Assembly (NCBI GenBank): GCA_035575235.1
Contig: DATLYA010000316.1
Coordinates: 1-64,000 of the forward strand
Length of the DNA: 64,000 bases
Direction of reading: 5' to 3'
Source: SYOC01 sp035575235
GTDB lineage: Bacteria; Desulfobacterota; Binatia; Bin18
Shown here: piece by piece, positions 51,840-59,897 of the stretch
Layout of the letters: the number at the start of each line of letters is the position of its first letter
Position numbering within the stretch: the stretch's first letter is position 1
The notes under the pieces: generated by a model
The model's input: the letters and a program-made list of their open reading frames with translations, nothing else
The model's database searches: none
Told to the model about the DNA's origin: nothing
Made by a program: the position numbers and the translations under genes

Positions 51840-52559
51840 TTAGAGCGGGGTTAGACATTTCTCCTCTTCAGCAAGAAACGCCTCCGCCACAGCGATATCA
51901 GAGGGACGGTCTACATCAATTACTTTAGAAATATGATGTCCATAGAGCACATAACCGCTCGCAACGAGATAGCCGAAGAACTGACGCAAGGCGGTAAAAT
52001 TCCTGTGCTGCGCTGTCTCTGCCTCCCGGAACACGCTCGGTGAGAACCAATACACCCCAGCAGTCACCAGTCCACCGGTGCGCGCCGATGGACCAAGCTG
52101 AACAACGCGATAGTCTTCGGCAAGCATCGCCCATAATGGTTTTTCATCATCAACGAATGACGTAACGCCGAGCACGCCATCGGCGTCAGGATGCCGCCGC
52201 GCCGTTGCTACCAATGCCGGAATTGTCGAGGAAGGAAACACCGCATCGACCGTACAAAGCAGAAACGAATCTGCGTCAAGATACGGCTGCAGCGTCAGAA
52301 AACTCTCCAAGGAATGCGCTGTGCTTTTGCTCAACAGCGTGACGGGCATTCCCCATTCATGCTCCCGGCAATATTGAATGACCTCGGAAAATTTCTGGTT
52401 GACGATAACAACAGCTGCTTCGATTCCAGCTTGCTGAAGCCCGCGCAGGAGACGGGCGATGAGCGGTTGTCCGGCCAGCAGCGTCAGCGGTTTTGGCGTT
52501 GTCACACCGTGCGCTCGTAAACGCTGTCCTTCGCCAGCCGCAAGGATTGCCGCTCTCAT
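51840..52559 (-). CDS. sugar/inositol-phosphate nucleotidyltransferase (NTP_transferase family)
   Basis: Soluble enzyme of 239 residues. AAILAAGEGQRLRAHGVTTPKPLTLLAG is the nucleotide-binding loop (G-x-G-x-R ... PK), CTVDAVFPSS gives the metal Asp, and DVDRPSDIAVAE the C-terminal signature of MobA-like and inositol-phosphate cytidylyltransferases. It likely makes a CDP-alcohol from a phosphorylated polyol. Its start overlaps the stop of the PPOX gene by 4 bp, and the product would be used by the CDP-alcohol phosphotransferase at the end of the operon. Confidence 0.84.
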   Translation of the reverse strand: MRAAILAAGEGQRLRAHGVTTPKPLTLLAGQPLIARLLRGLQQAGIEAAVVIVNQKFSEVIQYCREHEWGMPVTLLSKSTAHSLESFLTLQPYLDADSFLLCTVDAVFPSSTIPALVATARRHPDADGVLGVTSFVDDEKPLWAMLAEDYRVVQLGPSARTGGLVTAGVYWFSPSVFREAETAQHRNFTALRQFFGYLVASGYVLYGHHISKVIDVDRPSDIAVAEAFLAEEEKCLTPL

Positions 52560-52996
52560 CCCTCAATCTTCCCCCACGCAATGATTTTTTGCGGCGTGAT
52601 GCGCACCACAGCATTGCCAGGAAAAATGAGGTTCATCACGCGGTACTGCGGATAACGCTCTCTCAGCAACGCAAGCGCGGCGGCGTGTTCCGTTTCAGCC
52701 TCGACGATGTGGGCGGAACCTCTGACCATCACATACGCCAACTGCGTCCAATCGTCACTGTAATCATCAATGACAAGCGCGACTTGAGGATTTTCCAGAA
52801 TATTGCGAATGCGTTTCAGCGGTTTGCCAGTCTGCTTCTTAGGTTTCTCATCAACAATAAAATAGAAACGAGCCCCATCGAACGCGTAGCAGAACGGAAT
52901 AACATGAGGTTGCCCATGTGCGTCGGCAGTCGCTAAGCGCGCCACGGCGTGGGACAGAATGAAGCGGCGGATAGGTTCAGTAATTGCTATGGGCAT
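52556..52996 (-). CDS. PPOX-class F420-dependent oxidoreductase (TIGR03668-like)
   Basis: Split-barrel flavin- or deazaflavin-binding protein of 146 residues. RFILSHAVARLATADAHGQPHVIPFCYAFDG and KPLKRIRNILENPQVALVIDDY with YVMVRGSA are the pyridoxamine-oxidase-like core; the AWGKIEG ending is usual for the F420 group. First gene of the operon by position, coupled to the nucleotidyltransferase by ATGA. Its role there is unclear. With the LLM protein at 59898 it points to F420 use. Confidence 0.8.
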   Translation of the reverse strand: MPIAITEPIRRFILSHAVARLATADAHGQPHVIPFCYAFDGARFYFIVDEKPKKQTGKPLKRIRNILENPQVALVIDDYSDDWTQLAYVMVRGSAHIVEAETEHAAALALLRERYPQYRVMNLIFPGNAVVRITPQKIIAWGKIEG

Positions 52997-53038
52997 AAAC
53001 TGCAGATCATGCGGTGAGGAAACACCCTCACATTCCCC

Positions 53039-54088
53039 TCAGGAGAGAGGGACAAGGTGAAGCGAATCGACCTCCTCAGCCGATCCTTCTCCGCGAAACG
53101 CCTCTTGCGCCTCGCGATAGATCCGCTCAGCTTGCCCCGCGTACCGCGGAGAGAAATGAAACACCACTAATTTTTTCACTCCTGCCGCACGCGCCAACAG
53201 GCCGGCCTGACGGGCGGTCAAATGGTAGCGCTTCGTGGCCTGATCCTCGTCCTCAGTAAGAAATGGCGACTCACAGAAAAAGAGGTCTGCGTCGCGGGCC
53301 AATGTCGCAATGCGCGCGGCGTTGGCCGGGCTATACAACGTATCGACCACGTACGCGATCTTTTGTCCGCGCGTTTCTTTTATCAAGTGGCCGCGCACTT
53401 CGTGGAGGGGAAAATCACGAGCGTGTTCCACACCGTTTTTCTCCCGCCAACGTGCAGTCACAATATAATCGTCCGGCTCGTTCCGTCGCAGGGCGTGCTT
53501 CAGTTGCGAAAGCCACGGGCCAGTGGGCACGCCAAGCCGGGTCAGCATGTCCTTATCAACGTTCAGATGACTTTTTTCTTCCAGGGCAAAACCAAGGGAG
53601 TAAATCCGGTGATCCAAATGCGCCGCTCGCACGAGAAAAGCAGGTTCATCGAGCACTACGCCATCCACCAACGGCGCCTCAGTGAGCGCCTCGGGACGAA
53701 AGGCGCTGGCCGCGGGAAACAGGACACGGCGAATGCGTTCAGGCGCGATTTCGGCAGCCTCGATCACAAAGCCGTAGTTATCTACCAGATTCCAGGTGTA
53801 CCCGCGCAGCTTTCCGTCCACACAGTCGAGAATCCCCGGCGGACCATACACCACGAGTTTTTTGTCGCGCGCCAGGAACAACCGCAACAGCCGATCGAAC
53901 CCAATGAAGTGATCTATGTGACAGTGCGACACAAACACATGGGTCGCGCGGAGCAGTTCCGCAGCGGGAAGGGTGTCATTTTGTCCTAAATCGAACAACA
54001 ACGCTCGCCCTTCCCAACGCAGATGAATATATAAGCCCGGATCACCAAAGGGGTTGTTCACCAGGCGAGCAGTAAATGCAGGATTCAT
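53039..54088 (-). CDS. ribonuclease Z-like MBL fold protein
   Basis: Protein of 349 residues. SHCHIDHFIGFDRLLR is the HxHxDH motif, LVRAAHLDH and VDTLYS the further ligands, and HFSPRY the last His. The length and RATHVFVSH...GFDRLLRL start are those of ElaC/RNase Z enzymes that trim tRNA 3' ends. The middle insertion could be the exosite arm, but it is not clearly Gly-Pro-rich, so another MBL nuclease is possible. A CCCTCAC-type repeat fragment (53013-53063) overlaps its end. Confidence 0.8.
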   Translation of the reverse strand: MNPAFTARLVNNPFGDPGLYIHLRWEGRALLFDLGQNDTLPAAELLRATHVFVSHCHIDHFIGFDRLLRLFLARDKKLVVYGPPGILDCVDGKLRGYTWNLVDNYGFVIEAAEIAPERIRRVLFPAASAFRPEALTEAPLVDGVVLDEPAFLVRAAHLDHRIYSLGFALEEKSHLNVDKDMLTRLGVPTGPWLSQLKHALRRNEPDDYIVTARWREKNGVEHARDFPLHEVRGHLIKETRGQKIAYVVDTLYSPANAARIATLARDADLFFCESPFLTEDEDQATKRYHLTARQAGLLARAAGVKKLVVFHFSPRYAGQAERIYREAQEAFRGEGSAEEVDSLHLVPLS

Positions 54089-54183
54089 GCATATAGGAGA
54101 CGACGAGAATACACGCTCGTCAACTCCAGGGAACCGGAGTCACGACCAGCGCCGACAGAGCCATGGTCTGAAGCAAATGAGAG

Positions 54184-54465
54184 TTACTGCCGTTTCAAAA
54201 TAACAAATTGTTCCTTCATTTTGCTGACCTGATCTTGAATCGACGGCAGATGGCGACTCTCCTTCAAGACCTGAAACACGTCGATATCCGACGCTTCGCG
54301 ACGTCCTTCGGCAATTTCCCGGACGGCGTCGATGATCTCGTGGATGACACGAGGGATTTCCCGTTGCGGAATCACTAAGTCGCCACGCCCTAGCGTCCCG
54401 CCCCAATGCGCGGCATAGGGACGGAGCACATTAAGGATTTTTTCCGTCACGCTTTTTTCAGCCAT
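54184..54465 (-). CDS. hypothetical helical protein
   Basis: Unrecognised protein of 93 residues with the ATG at 54465 after GGAGGAATACC. KSVTEKILNVLRPYAAHWGGTLGRGDLVIPQREIPRVIHEIIDAVREIAEGRR looks like an amphipathic helical bundle with a basic end; the C terminus is KMKEQFVILKRQ. No membrane helix or metal motif. It follows a heptamer array and precedes the RNase Z-like gene. Confidence 0.6.
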   Translation of the reverse strand: MAEKSVTEKILNVLRPYAAHWGGTLGRGDLVIPQREIPRVIHEIIDAVREIAEGRREASDIDVFQVLKESRHLPSIQDQVSKMKEQFVILKRQ

Positions 54466-54543
54466 TGGTATTCCTCCTTCCCCCCAGCGCCTTCCTTGCG
54501 GTTGAGCATTATCACTGTTGCCGCATGGCATTGCAAGAGATGT

Positions 54544-54665
54544 GGAACGTGGGGTGTGGTGCGTACGGCGTGGTGCGTGTGACGTGTTGCGTAATTCGCA
54601 ACATGGGATGTTGATGCTTCACGCACTACGCTTCACGTATCACGTTTCACCACCACGCCTCACGT
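54544..54665. repeat. heptamer array with inverted arms, NNNNCGT / GNNNCAC
   Basis: Left arm of eight units (54544-54599): GGAACGT, GGGGTGT, GGTGCGT, ACGGCGT, GGTGCGT, GTGACGT, GTTGCGT, AATTCGC. Right arm from 54616: GCTTCAC, GCACTAC, GCTTCAC, GTATCAC, GTTTCAC, then a slip. The arms can pair into a hairpin of over 100 bp that touches the 3' end of the lyase gene. Confidence 0.88.
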
Positions 54666-55511
54666 TTTTTCTCCCTCGCCGCCGTATTTCTTCCCTAACT
54701 CCAGCGCTTCAGGCACGCCGAGCAGCGTGGTGATTTCACCAAAGGCGCCGGGCTCTGTGCTGTGCGTTATGGCGCCGGTGCGTTTGAGTTCTCGCATAGC
54801 GTCGCGCATCCGCAGGTAGAACACCGTCAAAGTCGCGGAGTTGATCATGAGTTTGAAGCCCATCTTCGCGGTGTCCTGTACGGACAGCAGTTGCCCATTA
54901 TACAGCAGCGGTAGCCCGCTCAGTTCTTGCACATATCGCTTCATGTCCTCGAGCGTACGGATACCGTCAACAAAAATCAGATCAGCGCCCGCCTCGCGAT
55001 AGGCATATGCCCGATTTTTGACGTCTTCCCATCCTGTCACGGCCAGCGCATCCGTGCGGGCAATAATGATCATATCCTTGCGCGCATCACAGGCGGCGCG
55101 CACCTTTGGCGCCATTTCCGCCAACGGAATGACTTGTTTCCCAGCCAGGAAACCACACCGCTTTGGCCAGACTTGATCTTCTATATGCAGCGCGGCGGCG
55201 CCTGCGGCCTCATACTCACGCACAGTGCGATAGACATTGACCGGATTGCCGTAGCCGGTATCCGCATCGCAGATGAGAGGGATATCAACAGCGTTGGCGA
55301 TGTAGCGCACGTTTTCGACCATCTCGGCCATCGTCAGCAAACCAACATCAGGAAACCCGCGCGCCGCCGCCGTGCCGAAGCCCGTCATGTACACGGCCTC
55401 GAACCCGGCTGCTTGCGCGATTTTGGCCTGGAAGGCGTCAAACACAAATGGAGCGACGACCATGTCCGCGCCCTGCAGCATCTGACGTAAACGTTGTCCT
55501 GCCTGTGACAT
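54660..55511 (-). CDS. isocitrate lyase / PEP mutase superfamily C-C lyase
   Basis: TIM-barrel enzyme of 283 residues with the ATG at 55511 (AAAAAGGAGG upstream). VYMTGFG, ICDADTGYGNPVNVYRTVREYEAAGAAALHIEDQVWPKRCGF, IARTDA are family marks. KRCGF with Cys matches lyases (methylisocitrate or dimethylmalate lyase, oxaloacetate decarboxylase-like) rather than PEP mutase, whose loop is different, so it is not evidence for phosphonate synthesis. The C-terminal end lies in a heptamer array. Confidence 0.87.
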   Translation of the reverse strand: MSQAGQRLRQMLQGADMVVAPFVFDAFQAKIAQAAGFEAVYMTGFGTAAARGFPDVGLLTMAEMVENVRYIANAVDIPLICDADTGYGNPVNVYRTVREYEAAGAAALHIEDQVWPKRCGFLAGKQVIPLAEMAPKVRAACDARKDMIIIARTDALAVTGWEDVKNRAYAYREAGADLIFVDGIRTLEDMKRYVQELSGLPLLYNGQLLSVQDTAKMGFKLMINSATLTVFYLRMRDAMRELKRTGAITHSTEPGAFGEITTLLGVPEALELGKKYGGEGEKT

Positions 55512-55698
55512 ACGCTTCTCCTCCTTTTTGTCGAACACAGCGACGCCGTGCTTTTACGACCAGAGATCGGCAATCGCGACAGACACGTCCGGCAGGAGAG
55601 CAAGCGCCGGCCGCTTATCTGGCGCTGAACGGATAGTCTGCCTATAGCCGTCAGCGCCAGGTTGCCGATACACTTCTACTTCTTCTTGCGACACTGGG

Positions 55699-56517
55699 TT
55701 ACTGCAGAGACTGTATGAATGACAGCAGCGCGTCAATACACGCCTGCGCGCCATCGAGGTAAATCTCGTGTCCATGGGCGTTGATGACCGCAATGCGCGC
55801 GCCAGGAATAGAATCGCGGATCATCACTTGTTCGGTCAGTGGGGTCAGTGGACTGCGTTCTGGAGCGAGCACCAGGGTTGGCACTTTTACGTGCGGCAAC
55901 AAGGGCGCAACATCGACACTGGGCACGAGACGGCAAAGTCCTTGCAGCACGTGGGTGCGCGTTTTTCCCCATTCCTGCAGAATCCAGTCAATTTTCGCCG
56001 GATTGGCGCCGCCCAGGCCGCCGCCTTGTTCCATGAGCGCCTTGACCCAGCCTGCCGGGCCGAGCTTCCCAAGAGCGGTATACCAGTCTTCGTGGCCGAC
56101 CGCAAACAAGCGTTGAATGTGCGGACGAATTGCCGTGGGCGTAGCGCACAGGGTCAAACTTTTGAACCGCTCCGGCCACTGTGTCGCGAACGCGATGCCG
56201 AGAATGCCCCCGACTGACTCACCGACGTAATGCACCTGGTCAAGCCCGAGCGCATCGAGGAAGCCTTTCATATCATTGAGGAGATCATCGACCGACCACT
56301 GGTAATCCACTCCTGGATCAGCGGACTGGCCATGGCCGCGCATATCACGGCGCAGCACTCGATACTTCCCAGCCAACGGGGGAACCCAGTGATACCAAAA
56401 GCGCGAACTACGGCCGAAACCGTGTTGAATCCAGATGGTCTCGGCCGGTTTCCACGGGTCGGTAAAATCATCGACCTCGTAGTACATTTCGTAATTGTTC
56501 GCTTTGACGGTGGGCAT
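55699..56517 (-). CDS. alpha/beta fold hydrolase
   Basis: Hydrolase of 272 residues. WIQHGFGRSSRFW oxyanion region, RDMRGHGQSADP, VGESVGGILG nucleophile elbow, LVLAPERSPLTP and NAHGHEIYLDGAQ for the acid and His. Typical of 3-oxoadipate enol-lactonase and carboxylesterase-like enzymes. It lies next to a C-C lyase on the same strand, consistent with a small catabolic unit, but the 187-bp gap shows no clear coupling. Confidence 0.86.
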   Translation of the reverse strand: MPTVKANNYEMYYEVDDFTDPWKPAETIWIQHGFGRSSRFWYHWVPPLAGKYRVLRRDMRGHGQSADPGVDYQWSVDDLLNDMKGFLDALGLDQVHYVGESVGGILGIAFATQWPERFKSLTLCATPTAIRPHIQRLFAVGHEDWYTALGKLGPAGWVKALMEQGGGLGGANPAKIDWILQEWGKTRTHVLQGLCRLVPSVDVAPLLPHVKVPTLVLAPERSPLTPLTEQVMIRDSIPGARIAVINAHGHEIYLDGAQACIDALLSFIQSLQ

Positions 56518-56695
56518 TGTCCGATCCCTCCTTTCGCTTTTCCCTCACTTGCGCAGCCTCATTCTCGTGAAGCTGCCGCAATGGGACCCCGTCACGAGAT
56601 CAGCGAGCGGCTGTGCTCAAGAAGAGCATCCAGAGTAAGGCTACCGCAAGCGGGGAAATGGTGTGTAGGCGTATGCCGATCACTAAACACGGAAT

Positions 56696-57280
56696 TCACC
56701 ATTCCGTGCGGGCTGGAGCCACCACATTGGAACGCGGCGCGTGGAGGAATTGTTCCTCCTCCACGAGATTCTTTTCAAGGTAAAGCTGGAGTAAGTGAGA
56801 AGCCTGGTGCAGAAGCTGATGTTTATCTTTAAACACTTCTTCTCGCACCCACTCACCACGGATCCAACAGTCGAAGGACGCTTCGTCTATGAAATTAAAT
56901 TCCAGAATGCGCTCGTTAAGCGGCGTACCAGTAACGATAGCCCGGAGGGATTTTCCCGAATCTACCAGCACACCACGCGCAGCCGGCGGCAAAGGCAGCG
57001 CTCGCTTAATGCGGTCGATCTCTTTCTGAGGGGACTGTTCTTCCACTAACGAAAGATAGGCCCATTCTCCCGGAGTAGGATTTGCCTGGGTGAGCAACCT
57101 CACATTGAGGTCAGTCAGGTTCTCACGCGCTTGTTCTTGGTCGTAGCCTTCAACGCTCCGGAAGAACTGCGCCCCGGCTGGCGCCTGCCGTTCCTCCGGT
57201 CTGGCGCGTTCACGGTTCTTTCCCTGATCGACCCACCAACGGTTCTCGTTGCCAGGCGGTTTCTTGTCGTAACTCGACAT
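56696..57280 (-). CDS. hypothetical protein paired with the metallopeptidase
   Basis: Unrecognised soluble protein of 194 residues; GTGGAGGAATC precedes the ATG. The N terminus is charged and probably disordered (KKPPGNENRWWVDQGKNRERARPEERQAP), followed by helices (LTDLNVRLLTQANPTPGEWAYLSLVEEQ). The reading frame overlaps the 3' end of the HEMGH-protein gene by 166 bp. The strong ribosome site supports this frame over the C terminus of the other. Confidence 0.6.
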   Translation of the reverse strand: MSSYDKKPPGNENRWWVDQGKNRERARPEERQAPAGAQFFRSVEGYDQEQARENLTDLNVRLLTQANPTPGEWAYLSLVEEQSPQKEIDRIKRALPLPPAARGVLVDSGKSLRAIVTGTPLNERILEFNFIDEASFDCWIRGEWVREEVFKDKHQLLHQASHLLQLYLEKNLVEEEQFLHAPRSNVVAPARTEW

Positions 57281-57717
57281 GATTCCTCCACCCGAATACT
57301 GGTTGACGCCCTTGCTGCGGATACGACTCGTGAGATCTTCTCACGTCTCAGAGCGAGCCCGCGCACCATCTTGAACGCAAACGTATCAGCTTTCCGTTCA
57401 GCGTCCGCCCAGTAAATATAATGTCCCATCTCATGATAGACGACATTAATCCACTGCCGTTCAGAATTGTATTTCCGTCCGCGTTTCCAGTTCTCGGGAT
57501 GTACGAGATGAATGCATCCGTTTTCGTACGTTTTCCCAGCAGTTTTTCCCCAATCGAGATACTCATACCATTCGATGCGCGGTTGCCTCAGGCGATAGAA
57601 TTTACACATGAGCGACACGGCGCGGCGAAAATCCAGCACACGATACTCATGGAAAAACAGTGAGAGATACCGATCTATGGTGCGACGTTCTTGCAGAGGA
57701 GGAAGCAGCATGCGCAT
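57115..57717 (-). CDS. putative zinc metallopeptidase with HEMGH motif
   Basis: Protein of 200 residues. HEMGHYIYWADAERKADTFA (about 95-114) is an HExxH zinc site with a downstream acidic cluster that may supply the third ligand, in a short gluzincin-like or phage-type peptidase domain. From about residue 122 the chain becomes Arg/Ser/Thr-rich without structure and overlaps the next gene in another frame, so the C terminus may be a read-through product of a lost stop. Confidence 0.55.
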   Translation of the reverse strand: MRMLLPPLQERRTIDRYLSLFFHEYRVLDFRRAVSLMCKFYRLRQPRIEWYEYLDWGKTAGKTYENGCIHLVHPENWKRGRKYNSERQWINVVYHEMGHYIYWADAERKADTFAFKMVRGLALRREKISRVVSAARASTSIRVEESCRVTTRNRLATRTVGGSIRERTVNAPDRRNGRRQPGRSSSGALKATTKNKRVRT

Positions 57718-57723
57718 ACAAAC

Positions 57724-58332
57724 TCACTGATTGGGAAGATAGTAAGAAAATCCTGCCAGGAAAATACTGGAATTCAAGCCGGCATTTTCCTTATAAATAT
57801 TAGCGTTTGACATATGACGAAAACGCCACTCCGCGCTTAACGCTACGCTATCACTGAGAAAATACGACAGCCCGAGACCAGCCGTCTCCATGAAGGTAAA
57901 TTTCCCGCCGAGGTTATAACCGCGGAGATCTTTGTACATGACCCCCAGTCCTCCAATAACATAGGGGTATACATTCGTTCCCAAATTGAAGTAATAGGTG
58001 AGAACTGGCAGGGCAAGCCCGTATTCTGTCGAACCACTTGCCGTATTCTTTTTCAATGAGACGATCCCCGACCCAAAGGGCTCAACGCCAATTTCAAAAG
58101 ACCCGGCTGGAAAGACCCACGGTTGCCCCTTAAAGAGGGTATAGCCGATATGCACGTGGCCGTGGACCATATCTACCCCTTTATTGTCAAGGCTTTCACT
58201 ATAACCGAAGCGTGGTCCAAAAGACCACGTCCCAGGAGTCGGCAAGAGGTCCGCCGCATTTGCCGGAGCACACGCCCAGAGCACGAATCCCCCAACTATC
58301 GCTCCCCAAAACCGCCAATGCCATATCGCCAT
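57724..58332 (-). CDS. PagL-like acyloxyacyl hydrolase (lipid A deacylase family)
   Basis: Outer-membrane beta-barrel of 202 residues. Signal peptide 1-26 (ends CAPANA), eight amphipathic strands, and a C-terminal SVALSAEWRFRHMSNANIYKENAGLN, the PagL-family segment with His173 and Ser175 (HxSN) as catalytic pair. The protein ends in alternating aromatic residues as barrels do. PagL removes the 3-O acyl chain of lipid A; this implies lipopolysaccharide. AGAGGAGGG lies before the ATG. Confidence 0.85.
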   Translation of the reverse strand: MAIWHWRFWGAIVGGFVLWACAPANAADLLPTPGTWSFGPRFGYSESLDNKGVDMVHGHVHIGYTLFKGQPWVFPAGSFEIGVEPFGSGIVSLKKNTASGSTEYGLALPVLTYYFNLGTNVYPYVIGGLGVMYKDLRGYNLGGKFTFMETAGLGLSYFLSDSVALSAEWRFRHMSNANIYKENAGLNSSIFLAGFSYYLPNQ

Positions 58333-58400
58333 AACGACCCTCCTCTCACACCATCGGGAACCGCTCCTATCTCACTGCGAGGCATTTGGCAACGGGGCGT

Positions 58401-58865
58401 TCACACCTCCGTGCTCAAAGGAGTTTCGCAAAAGTCTTTATGTTCTTTATCCCAAACATAGGCTTTGATCGCCTTGACCTCTCGCTCATAAATGGAAATC
58501 ACCAGATACGACGTCTCTGGATATGAGGGCTCATCACCAAACATTGCTCGCGTTCTATCTTCGGCAGAAAAGTACGCCTCGTGATTAGGATGGGAATGAT
58601 AAAACGCTTTCAGCTCAGCTCGCCCACTATCAACTTCTTTGAGCACCGCTAGCAGCTCTTGTGGGTCCATAAAGTATGCGATCCGCGCGTCGCGCGGATA
58701 GCCTTGGGGATCTTTTGTGTGCATGGCGTTCTGAATGTTGGTAATGCGACGCACTTCTTCGAGGCCGCCATGACTGAGGATGACGCCGCAACACTCATCG
58801 GGGAATGTGTCTTGAGCGTGGTGACAGATCGCGTCCCACGTCTGAGCGGAGAGATGCACCATCAT
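58401..58865 (-). CDS. JAMM/MPN+ (M67) metallopeptidase
   Basis: Protein of 154 residues. Glu24 (PDECCGVIL) and HSHPNHEAYFSAED (His90, His92, Ser100, Asp103) give the complete JAMM motif HxHx7SxxD. Bacterial members cleave C-terminal residues after a Gly-Gly of ubiquitin-like sulfur carriers (Mec+ type). The MoaD at 35501 is a candidate client but far away; no carrier is adjacent. Confidence 0.88.
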   Translation of the reverse strand: MMVHLSAQTWDAICHHAQDTFPDECCGVILSHGGLEEVRRITNIQNAMHTKDPQGYPRDARIAYFMDPQELLAVLKEVDSGRAELKAFYHSHPNHEAYFSAEDRTRAMFGDEPSYPETSYLVISIYEREVKAIKAYVWDKEHKDFCETPLSTEV

Positions 58866-58965
58866 ATCAGCTCCTTCGTCCAGGTCAGAGTTCCATAGCC
58901 AGCAGCGCAGAAGACAGATAGATTAGGCGAACAACGCCGTCTTGGAAATAGCAGAAGGAGGAGCC

Positions 58966-59850
58966 ATGAAAGAATTCACCGATCGCGTAGCGGTCGTTAC
59001 CGGAGGCGCTAGCGGCATTGGCCGGGCGATGGCGGACCGTTTTGCCGCTGCCGGCATGAGGATCGTACTGGCTGATATTGAAGAGAGCGCCTTACGGCAA
59101 GCGGAAGAAGAGATGCGCGCAAAGGGCGCAACCGTCCTCGGAGTTGTCACGGATGTGGCGAAAGCTGAATCAATTGAAGCGCTCGCCAAGAAGACGCTTG
59201 ATACGTTTGGCGCCGTGCATATCGTCTGCAACAACGCAGGCGTAGGCGGAGGGTTTGGTCCGTCGTGGTCTCAACCCTTGCAAAATTGGCAATGGGGCTT
59301 TGGCGTGAACCTCTGGGGCGTCATTCACGGCATTCGCACCTTCGTGCCGCTCATGCTCAAGCAAGACACCGAAGGACACATTGTCAACACGGCATCCATG
59401 GCGGGACTGATCTCCGCGCCGTTCATGTCGGTGTACGACGCAACGAAGTTTGCGGTAGTCACTATCTCGGAATCGCTCCACTTAGAATTAGCTCTGCAGA
59501 AGGCGAAAGTAAAAGTTTCTGTCTTGTGCCCCGGATTCGTCAACACCAACATCGCGACTTCGGAGCGCAACCGTCCAGCGCATTTGCAAGTCGACATGCC
59601 CCAGTTTTCTGAGACGGAGATGTCTTTCGCCGCCATGATGTTCGCCGGCATTGCCTCGGGAACGCCGCCGGCGGACGTGGCGGAGAAAGTCTTTACGGCG
59701 ATTCAAAACGAACAGTTCTATATCCTGCCGCATCCAGAATTGTTGCCGGTCGTGCGCATGCGCATGGAGGCGATTTTAGAGCAACGGAATCCGCCATCGG
59801 TGTTTGACGGCTCATCGACGCCGTTTGCATTACCGGAGAATAAAGGATAG
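58966..59850 (+). CDS. short-chain dehydrogenase/reductase
   Basis: SDR of 294 residues, ATG at 58966 after AAGGAGGAG. VTGGASGIGRAMADRF cofactor loop with LADIEES (Asp: NAD preference), NNAGVGGG, and YDATKFAV catalytic Tyr-Lys. The substrate is unknown. First gene of a catabolic-looking plus-strand row (SDR, LLM oxidoreductase, amidohydrolase). Confidence 0.9.
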   Translation: MKEFTDRVAVVTGGASGIGRAMADRFAAAGMRIVLADIEESALRQAEEEMRAKGATVLGVVTDVAKAESIEALAKKTLDTFGAVHIVCNNAGVGGGFGPSWSQPLQNWQWGFGVNLWGVIHGIRTFVPLMLKQDTEGHIVNTASMAGLISAPFMSVYDATKFAVVTISESLHLELALQKAKVKVSVLCPGFVNTNIATSERNRPAHLQVDMPQFSETEMSFAAMMFAGIASGTPPADVAEKVFTAIQNEQFYILPHPELLPVVRMRMEAILEQRNPPSVFDGSSTPFALPENKG

Positions 59851-59897
59851 ACGATGCCCTTGATCCTCATCCTGCATATCGTTCCAAAGGAGGCGTT

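Noticed and set aside
53222..53989. 255-codon plus-strand frame opposite the RNase Z-like gene
   Set aside because: Antisense shadow; the minus strand has the HxHxDH protein.
54544..54665. Possible CRISPR array
   Set aside because: Units are 7 bp and contiguous, with no spacers and no cas genes.
54660..55511. PEP mutase and therefore phosphonate synthesis with the nearby nucleotidyltransferase
   Set aside because: The loop reads KRCGF as in C-C lyases, and no phosphonopyruvate decarboxylase is present.
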